From Oscillospiraceae bacterium (GTDB lineage: Bacteria; Bacillota; Clostridia; Oscillospirales; Oscillospiraceae), in contig CAJTCG010000010.1 of the NCBI GenBank assembly GCA_910574635.1, forward strand, positions 62,001-126,000: a DNA stretch of 64,000 bases, read 5' to 3'. Below, piece by piece: positions 58,742 to 64,000 of the stretch. A model generated the notes under the pieces. The model was not told where the DNA came from. It searched no databases and saw nothing but the letters and a program-made list of their open reading frames with translations. The translations under genes were made by a program, and so were the position numbers. Numbering within the stretch: the first letter of the stretch is position 1; each line of letters starts with the position of its first letter.

Positions 58742-59306
58742 ATGTATCCGCCTCCATGGCCCGTTTCAGCATCCGCTCCGTCATGCCCTCGCCCAGATAG
58801 CAGAGGCGGCGGAACTGCTTTCCCAGGTCATAGCGCATCCCGTCATTGAGCCAGGCCATGATCTGGCCGAAGCACTCGCACTGGTAGAAGCGGATGATGA
58901 CCGCCCGGTCCTCCGCCGGGATGGGGACGCCGCCGGCGGCCGCGGCAGCGTAGTCCTCCACCACCCGGCGGCACACGTCCATCAGGCACAGCTCAAAGAG
59001 GTCCCGATGGGCCGACTGGTTGATGTGCAGCACCGCCTGCCGGTGGTCCAGGGCGAAGCGGGCGGCGGTCTCCAGGCAGTCCGCCAGGGACAGGGCCGGG
59101 CCCTGGGCGGCGATGATGCGGTCCGCCTGGTCCGTGATGAGTTCTTCCAGCAGAGCGGGGATGTCCCGGAAGTGATAATAAAAGGTGTTCCGGTTGACGC
59201 CGCACTCCTGGACAATGTCCTTGACGGTGATCTCCCGGAGGGGGCGCTCCTCCAGCAGGCGGAGGGCGGCGGCTTTTATCGCCTCTCTGGCGGAAAAAGC
59301 GGTCAT
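58740..59306 (-). CDS. TetR-family regulator 2
   Basis: A 188-residue TetR/AcrR-type protein. The N-terminal HTH reads AIKAAALRLLEERPLREITV, KDIVQECGVNRNTFYYHFRD; the C-terminal part is the variable ligand domain (CLETAARFALDHRQAVLHIN). The HTH resembles the DhaS/YxaF-like group with a C-terminal domain of TetR_C_7/8 type. Its start overlaps the stop of the other TetR gene by 4 bp (ATGA). Confidence 0.9.
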   Translation of the reverse strand: MTAFSAREAIKAAALRLLEERPLREITVKDIVQECGVNRNTFYYHFRDIPALLEELITDQADRIIAAQGPALSLADCLETAARFALDHRQAVLHINQSAHRDLFELCLMDVCRRVVEDYAAAAAGGVPIPAEDRAVIIRFYQCECFGQIMAWLNDGMRYDLGKQFRRLCYLGEGMTERMLKRAMEADT

Positions 59307-59905
59307 GAGAGCCTCCTTTCCTCCCGGGGGAACAGCCCGGCGGCGGCGCTGTCTGCCATGCGCTGGGCGGCGGCCAGGAGCTCCGCCTTGGGCAGGGCCA
59401 TGTCCTTCTCAAACCATTCGGCTAAAAGGCCGATGAAGCCCCAGGCCAGGAAGTTCAAGAGGTAGTCCGTCAGCCGGGGGTCCTCCGGCTGGAACCAAGT
59501 CCGGACCAGGGGCGCGCCGTTCTCGTGGACCAGCCGCTGGATGGACTGGAAAAAGCCGCTGGCCTCGCTGCTGGCAAACAAAACCGCGCAGATCTCCCGG
59601 TGCTCCACGGCGAAGTCCAGCACCGGCTCGAATACCGGGGCCACGCTGCCCACGGCAAAGGTCTCCTGCATGTGGGAATCCACCAGGGCCTGGAGCTCCG
59701 ACAGCAGGTCCTCCTCCACGCTTTGCAGCAGCTCTGCGGTGCCGGAGTAGTGGAGATAAAAGGTGGCCCGGTTCATGTCCGCCGCGTCGGTGACGTCCCG
59801 GACGGAGATGTCGGAGAAGCTCTTCCGCTTCATCAGCTCCAGAAGGCTCTCCTTTAATAATTTGCGGGACCGCCGGGCCCGGCGGTCTTCGGGATTTTTC
59901 GGCAT
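59303..59905 (-). CDS. TetR-family regulator 1
   Basis: A 200-residue TetR-type repressor: HTH with RRSRKLLKESLLELMKRKSF, SDISVRDVTDAADMNRATFY and LHYSGT, then a ligand domain (VLDFAVEHREICAVLFASSE). It is the first of two overlapping TetR genes and is divergent from the secreted repeat protein and MMPL exporter, whose promoter it most likely controls. Confidence 0.92.
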   Translation of the reverse strand: MPKNPEDRRARRSRKLLKESLLELMKRKSFSDISVRDVTDAADMNRATFYLHYSGTAELLQSVEEDLLSELQALVDSHMQETFAVGSVAPVFEPVLDFAVEHREICAVLFASSEASGFFQSIQRLVHENGAPLVRTWFQPEDPRLTDYLLNFLAWGFIGLLAEWFEKDMALPKAELLAAAQRMADSAAAGLFPREERRLS

Positions 59906-59951
59906 AGGGGTCCTCCTTCCGGCAAGCTAGACACTTGCCCGCTTTTGTCTA

Positions 59952-60040
59952 TTGACCAGATTTCCTGCTTTTACTATAATCAACTCAAGTTAATAAGTCA
60001 ACACAAATCTTATATTTGACACAAGTTGATTATTCGGAGG
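59952..60040. promoter_or_regulatory. Overlapping divergent promoters with candidate TetR operators
   Basis: Rightward: TTGACC (59952) - 17 bp - TATAAT (59975-59980). Leftward: TTGACT (60001-59996) - 17 bp - TATAGT (59978-59973). The two -10 boxes overlap. Inverted motifs follow: ATCAACTCAAGTTAAT near 59980-59995 and TTGACACAAGTTGATT near 60016-60031; outer AATCAACT and AGTTGATT are complements. Binding there would shut both directions. Confidence 0.75.
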
Positions 60041-60047
60041 GATCATT

Positions 60048-63000
60048 ATGACCTGGAAAACCATGAGGAAACGCCTTTCCGCCCTGACGCTGGCGGCGGT
60101 GCTGACGGTGACGCTGAGCGTGCCCGCCGCGGCGGCGGAGGCCATCGGCGACGGCGTGGCCCCCACGTATGACGAGGCGTATTACGCCACGCTGGACTAC
60201 TACGGCAACCTGCTGGAGGGCAGCGTGGTAAAAAGCTGCGCCATGAACGGAAAAGACTGCCTGACGGACTACGGCGTATACGATGAGGTGGTGAACCTCA
60301 CCGACAGCACGGCGCCGGAGAGCGGGGAGGGGGGAAGCACCTCCTTCCGCTTTACGGACGGCGCGCCGGACCACTTCTACTTCGAGGGCAAGACGAAGAA
60401 GCCCTTTGAGGACCTGCCCTGGCGCATTTCCCTGCGCTATACCTTAAACGGCGTCCCCGCCAAGGCGGAGGACCTGGCGGGAAAGCAGGGCGTGGTGGAG
60501 ATTTTCCTGGACATCGTGCCAAACGAGAATGCCGGCGACTACGCCCGGTACAATTACACCCTGGCGGCCACGGCCCTGTTCAACCAGGACGACATCCTCT
60601 CTCTGGAGGCCCCCGGGGCCCAGGTCCAGCTGGTGGGCAACCTGCGGACTGTCCTCTTCCTCTGCCTTCCCGGAGAGGAGCAGCACTTCACCATCCGGGT
60701 GGGCAGCAACGACTTTTCCTTCGGCGGCCTGACGGTGCTGATGATGCCCGCCACCCTGGCCCAGCTGGAGGAAATCTCCAAGCTCAGTGAGCGGAAGGAC
60801 GATCTGGAAGAGGACTACCGGGCCCTCTCCGGCAGTCTCGACGAGCTGCTGGACGCCCTGGCGGACATCCAGAACGGCCTCTACGCCTCCGCCAAGGGTC
60901 TGGACCAGCTGGACGCGGCCCGGGGCACCTTCTCCGGCGGCAAGGGCGCGCTCTATGAAGGTACGGACCGCCTCCGGGCGGATCTGAGCAACCTGGCGGA
61001 CATCCTGGCCCCGGTGGAGCAGCGCGTCCAGACTCTCAGCCAGACGGTGACGGACTCCAAGGCCGTCCTAAACGAGATGACCGACGCCGCCGTTACCCTC
61101 CAGGCTCAGCTGACGGAGCTGGAGACGGCTTTGTACGGCCTGGAGCAGGGAACCTATGACCTGCGGAGCGTCATCAGCCTGGCGGCGGACATGGAGGGAA
61201 GCCTCCTTCGCTTAGAGAGCGCCCTGGGCGGCGTACATGTGGGCGGCGGCAGCGTCGCCACCAACAGCCGGGGGCTGGTGGAGAAGGTGAAAAATGTCCA
61301 CGGCGCATACGCGGCGGAGGATACGGAGACTTTCCTCCAGAAGATGCTGGAGGCCCAGGGCGCGGGCAGCGCCGAGGCCAAGGCCAAGGCGGCGGGCATG
61401 AAGCAGCTGCTGGAGGCGGATAAGGCGGGCCTTCCGGTGCCGCCGGACCAACAGGCGGCCCTGGAGGCGGCAAAGCAATTGGAAGGGCTCCGCCAGGCCA
61501 AGGACCAGACGGGCATGGGCTTCGGGGATTTCTGCGGCCAGGTAACCCAGGACCCCAATACCGCCAAGCAGATGAACGACCTTTGGCTGATCTACAGCGC
61601 CGGAGGCTCCACTTCGGGAAAGGCTTCTTTGAGAAACCGCCCTGCCTCTGAGATTCAAATTACGGTCCCGGCCGCTCCGGCCCCGGAGCAGCCGCAAGCG
61701 CCGGAGACACCTTCGGCGCCGGTACAGCCCGAATCTCCAGAAACACCTGAGTCCCCGGCGGATGGCCAAATCCCGGAACAGCCTCAGCTCCCGGAGCTGC
61801 CGCCCCCGGAGGCGTCCGCGCCCGAGACGCCGGAGGAACCCGCTGTGCCGGAAGAGACGACAGACCCGGAAGAGCCGCGAGAACCCACGCCTCCGGCGGA
61901 GGAGGCTCCGGCGGAGACACAGGAGCCGGAGGCCTTTCACAAGGGACAGATGTCGGCCCGGCTGGTGGTTTATGAAAATCTGGACGAGGACGACAGTGAT
62001 TCCAGCGACGACAGCGGCTCCAGCGACGACAGCGGCTCCAGCGGGGACAGCGGTTCCAGCGGAGACAGCGGTTCCAGCGGAGACAGCGGCTCCAGCGGAG
62101 ACAGCGGTTCCAGCGGAGACAGCGGTTCCAGCGGAGACAGCGGTTCCAGCGGAGACAGCGGTTCCAGCGGGGACGGCGGTTCCAGCGGGGACAGCGGTTC
62201 CAGCGGGGACAGCGGTTCCAGTGGGGACGGCGGTTCCAGCGGGGACGGCGGTTCCAGCGGGGACGGCGGTTCCGGCGGGGACGGCGGCGCCCCCTCCGAT
62301 CCCAGCAAGCCCCCGGAGAACAACACGGTAGGCGGCGCGGTGGTAGACCTCATCACCAACGGCCTGGACAGCGCTACCGCCCGGATTGACGCGATTCAAA
62401 GCCAGCTCAACGCCTCCCTCAACCAAATCAAGCGCCCCACCGCCGCCGTGGCGGGGGACCTGGCGAACCTCTGCGGGGAGCTGGACATTTTGCTGCGGGA
62501 TCTGGACGACGCGGAGGACCTGATGGCCGCCCTGGGACAATCCGCCGGGACCCTGCGGGAAATTCTGGAGGACGTGGACGCCCTGCGGACCGTGCTGAAC
62601 GGCTATGAGCCCACCCTTCAGGAGGCCCTGGCCAACACGGGGACCCTCAGCGCCTCCGCCGTTACCACCATCCGGGACACGGAGGCCCTGCTCACCGACG
62701 CGGAGAACCTGGCCCGCTCCACGGGGAAGGACCTGGACGCGGGGACGAAGCAGTCCCTCCGGGGCCTCTCCGCCGCCCTGCGGCAGACCGCCAAGGCCCT
62801 GGCCACCACGAAACAGGTGAAGGAGGCCAAAAACACCGTCACCCAAATTATCGAGGATACCTGGAACGAATACACCGGAGACGTGAACAACATCCTGCTG
62901 ATGGACGCCACGGCGGAGCCGGTCTCCCTGACGGATGAGCGGAATCCCGCCCCCACCAGCATTCAGGTTCTTATCCGCACCCAGGAAATCAAGGAGGAGA

Positions 63001-63113
63001 AGCCGGAGGAGGACGAGGCGTCCGCCGCCGTGAAGGAAAAAACCACCTTCTGGGGCCGGGTGACCCAGATGTTCCGGGACTTCTGGAACGCCGTCACCGG
63101 CGTCTTCCAATGA
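60048..63113 (+). CDS. Large secreted coiled-coil protein with S/G/D repeat linker, partner of MMPL exporter
   Basis: A 1021-residue exported protein. Sec signal at 1-30 (ALTLAAVLTVTLSVPAAAAE). Residues 30-240 form a globular domain (FRFTDGAPDHFYFEG, GKQGVVEIFLDIVPNENAGD). About 240-400 and 765-950 are long helices with heptad character (YRALSGSLDELLDALADIQN). Between them: a Pro/Glu-rich stretch (about 540-625) and about 17 copies of a G-D-S-G-S-S hexapeptide (648-746). The two coiled arms recall YhgE/Pip-like helpers next to MMPL genes. No membrane anchor at the C-terminus is obvious. It shares an operon with the exporter 16 bp downstream. Confidence 0.75.
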   Translation: MTWKTMRKRLSALTLAAVLTVTLSVPAAAAEAIGDGVAPTYDEAYYATLDYYGNLLEGSVVKSCAMNGKDCLTDYGVYDEVVNLTDSTAPESGEGGSTSFRFTDGAPDHFYFEGKTKKPFEDLPWRISLRYTLNGVPAKAEDLAGKQGVVEIFLDIVPNENAGDYARYNYTLAATALFNQDDILSLEAPGAQVQLVGNLRTVLFLCLPGEEQHFTIRVGSNDFSFGGLTVLMMPATLAQLEEISKLSERKDDLEEDYRALSGSLDELLDALADIQNGLYASAKGLDQLDAARGTFSGGKGALYEGTDRLRADLSNLADILAPVEQRVQTLSQTVTDSKAVLNEMTDAAVTLQAQLTELETALYGLEQGTYDLRSVISLAADMEGSLLRLESALGGVHVGGGSVATNSRGLVEKVKNVHGAYAAEDTETFLQKMLEAQGAGSAEAKAKAAGMKQLLEADKAGLPVPPDQQAALEAAKQLEGLRQAKDQTGMGFGDFCGQVTQDPNTAKQMNDLWLIYSAGGSTSGKASLRNRPASEIQITVPAAPAPEQPQAPETPSAPVQPESPETPESPADGQIPEQPQLPELPPPEASAPETPEEPAVPEETTDPEEPREPTPPAEEAPAETQEPEAFHKGQMSARLVVYENLDEDDSDSSDDSGSSDDSGSSGDSGSSGDSGSSGDSGSSGDSGSSGDSGSSGDSGSSGDSGSSGDGGSSGDSGSSGDSGSSGDGGSSGDGGSSGDGGSGGDGGAPSDPSKPPENNTVGGAVVDLITNGLDSATARIDAIQSQLNASLNQIKRPTAAVAGDLANLCGELDILLRDLDDAEDLMAALGQSAGTLREILEDVDALRTVLNGYEPTLQEALANTGTLSASAVTTIRDTEALLTDAENLARSTGKDLDAGTKQSLRGLSAALRQTAKALATTKQVKEAKNTVTQIIEDTWNEYTGDVNNILLMDATAEPVSLTDERNPAPTSIQVLIRTQEIKEEKPEEDEASAAVKEKTTFWGRVTQMFRDFWNAVTGVFQ
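61993..62290 (+). repeat. 18-bp minisatellite coding for G-D-S-G-S-S
   Basis: About 17 tandem units close to GGTTCCAGCGGAGACAGC, with only a few base variants, lie within the secreted protein gene. Unit length is a multiple of three, so copy-number change keeps the frame. Confidence 0.9.
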
Positions 63114-63129
63114 CGGGAGGAGAGCCGCC

Positions 63130-64000
63130 ATGATTGAAAAAATCGCCCATAAGCTGACCCGAAAGCCCAAGCTGGTGGCCCTGATTGCCGTGCTGATGCT
63201 GATTCCCTCTCTCATCGGCTACGCCGCCACCCGCATCAACTACGACATCCTGTCCTATCTGCCCCAGGATCTGCCCTCCTCCCAGGGGGAGCAGCTTCTG
63301 GAGGAGCCCTTCCAGATGGCGGCTACCAGCATGCTTATCGTGGAGGGGATGCCTGCGGGCTATACCAACAAGCTGATTCAGGACATCCAGGACGTCCCCG
63401 GCGTGTCCAGCGCCGTGTGGCTCAGCAATCTGGTGGGCATCCAGGTTCCCGTGGAGATGATTCCGGCGGACCTCCGGGAGATGTTCTTCTCCGGCCAGGC
63501 CACCATGATGCTGATTCAGTACGACCACCCCGGGGCCTCCGACGAGACCATGGAGGCCATCCGGCAGGTGCGGAGCGTCTGCAACGAGCGCTGCTTCCTG
63601 GCGGGCTTTTCCGTGGTCATCAAGGACACCCGGGACGTGATGGACGGGGAGCTGCCCATCTTCGTGGGACTGGCGGTGCTGCTGGCCCTGGCGGCCATGA
63701 GCGTGACGCTGGAGTCCACTGTCCTGCCCTTTGTGTACCTGGCCAGCATCGGCATGGCCGTGGTCTACAACTTCGGAAGCAACATCTTCTTAGGCCAGAT
63801 TTCCTACATCACCAAAGCCATCGCCGCCGTGCTGCAATTGGGCGTGACCATGGACTACTCCATCTTCCTCTACCACCGCTATGAGGAGGAGCGGGAGCGC
63901 TATGACGACAAGCGGGACGCCATGGCCCAGGCCATCATCGCCGCCTTCCGCTCCCTCTCCGGCAGCAGCATGACCACCATCGCGGGCTTCCTGGCCCTGT
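63130..64000 (+). CDS. MMPL/RND-family exporter, N-terminal part (runs off right edge)
   Basis: The first 290 codons of an RND-superfamily MMPL-type transporter. A first membrane helix (about 17-33, LVALIAVLMLIPSLIGYAAT) is followed by a large extracellular loop (DILSYLPQDLPSSQGEQLLE) and the helix block from about 180 (PIFVGLAVLLALAAMSVTLE, LPFVYLASIGMAVVYNFGSN) with the family motif TKAIAAVLQLGVTMDYSIFL, YHRYEEER. These export lipids, drugs or peptides using the proton gradient. The rest is outside the window. Confidence 0.92.
   Translation, partial: MIEKIAHKLTRKPKLVALIAVLMLIPSLIGYAATRINYDILSYLPQDLPSSQGEQLLEEPFQMAATSMLIVEGMPAGYTNKLIQDIQDVPGVSSAVWLSNLVGIQVPVEMIPADLREMFFSGQATMMLIQYDHPGASDETMEAIRQVRSVCNERCFLAGFSVVIKDTRDVMDGELPIFVGLAVLLALAAMSVTLESTVLPFVYLASIGMAVVYNFGSNIFLGQISYITKAIAAVLQLGVTMDYSIFLYHRYEEERERYDDKRDAMAQAIIAAFRSLSGSSMTTIAGFLAL

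Noticed and set aside
61993-62290. CRISPR array
   Set aside because: Units of 18 bp are directly adjacent, in frame and lack unique spacers.
61212-63215. 667-codon minus-strand open frame with A-V-P-A-G-T repeats
   Set aside because: The repeats are the antisense reading of the 18-bp minisatellite in the secreted protein gene; the plus frame has signal peptide, RBS and operon context.
1-64000. tRNA or rRNA genes
   Set aside because: No rRNA signature and no cloverleaf with a GTTCRANNC-type T-loop was noticed in intergenic parts; a covariance scan would be needed to be sure.

Overview
The window looks like a chromosome segment of a GC-rich, low-oxygen Gram-positive bacterium of the class Clostridia, most like the Oscillospiraceae (Flavonifractor/Oscillibacter/Lawsonibacter type). 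Support comes from a PolC-type replicase, a Rex redox repressor, an oxygen-sensitive 2-hydroxyacyl-CoA dehydratase with its activator, crotonase/thiolase/3-hydroxybutyryl-CoA dehydrogenase genes, a mannose-type PTS, an S-layer-homology protein, and strong AGGAGG ribosome sites. This is inference from gene content; no rRNA or tRNA gene was seen.

Layout. 0-4 kb: minus-strand genes for a (partial) aminotransferase, a 25-codon ORF, and a purine-salvage operon (purine nucleoside phosphorylase, amidohydrolase/deaminase, iron alcohol dehydrogenase). 4.1-5.2 kb: a graveyard of IS1182-, IS256- and IS630-like transposase pieces. 5.3-6.2 kb: two more AT-rich genes (DUF5348-like protein, isochorismatase-like hydrolase). 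6.3-21.2 kb: the most notable region, an apparent sigma-54 catabolic island. Zn-alcohol dehydrogenase + FabZ-like dehydratase run left and a 2-hydroxyacyl-CoA dehydratase (two subunits), its ATPase activator and a CoA-transferase run right from an intergenic region with a -24/-12 promoter on each strand and two tandem 6-6-6 palindromes exactly 20 bp apart. A TRAP transporter, an SDR, a KDPG-type aldolase, a 2-keto-3-deoxy sugar-acid kinase, a D-2-hydroxyacid dehydrogenase and a PAS/AAA+/HTH sigma-54 activator follow. 21.3-27.5 kb: crt-thl-hbd on the minus strand, divergent from a 1058-residue TPR/BTAD regulator whose N-terminal ATPase-like part lacks a Walker A motif.

27.6-29.0 kb: one unknown gene, a broken cysteine desulfurase tail, two IS5-like relics and three large palindromes. 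29.0-33.4 kb: HAD phosphatase, HPr, a small membrane protein and mannose-family PTS IID/IIC/IIB/IIA. 33.6-37.8 kb: an operon with two membrane-anchored solute-binding proteins and a NarL-type two-component system but no transporter, likely a sugar-sensing unit. 38.0-39.3 kb: a rearranged wreck of a GntR/LacI-type regulator and a YesM/YesN-like two-component pair. 39.5-48.0 kb: rex, SLH protein, a 77-residue protein that is 30% cysteine, PAP2 phosphatase, ilvD, galT, galK and a membrane-dipeptidase-like gene.

48.2-58.7 kb is the conserved housekeeping run pyrH-frr-uppS-cdsA-dxr-rseP-ispG-polC. 58.7-64.0 kb holds two overlapping TetR genes divergent from a secreted repeat-containing protein and an MMPL/RND exporter that runs off the window. 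Every position here was read by eye; no alignment, folding or database search was run.
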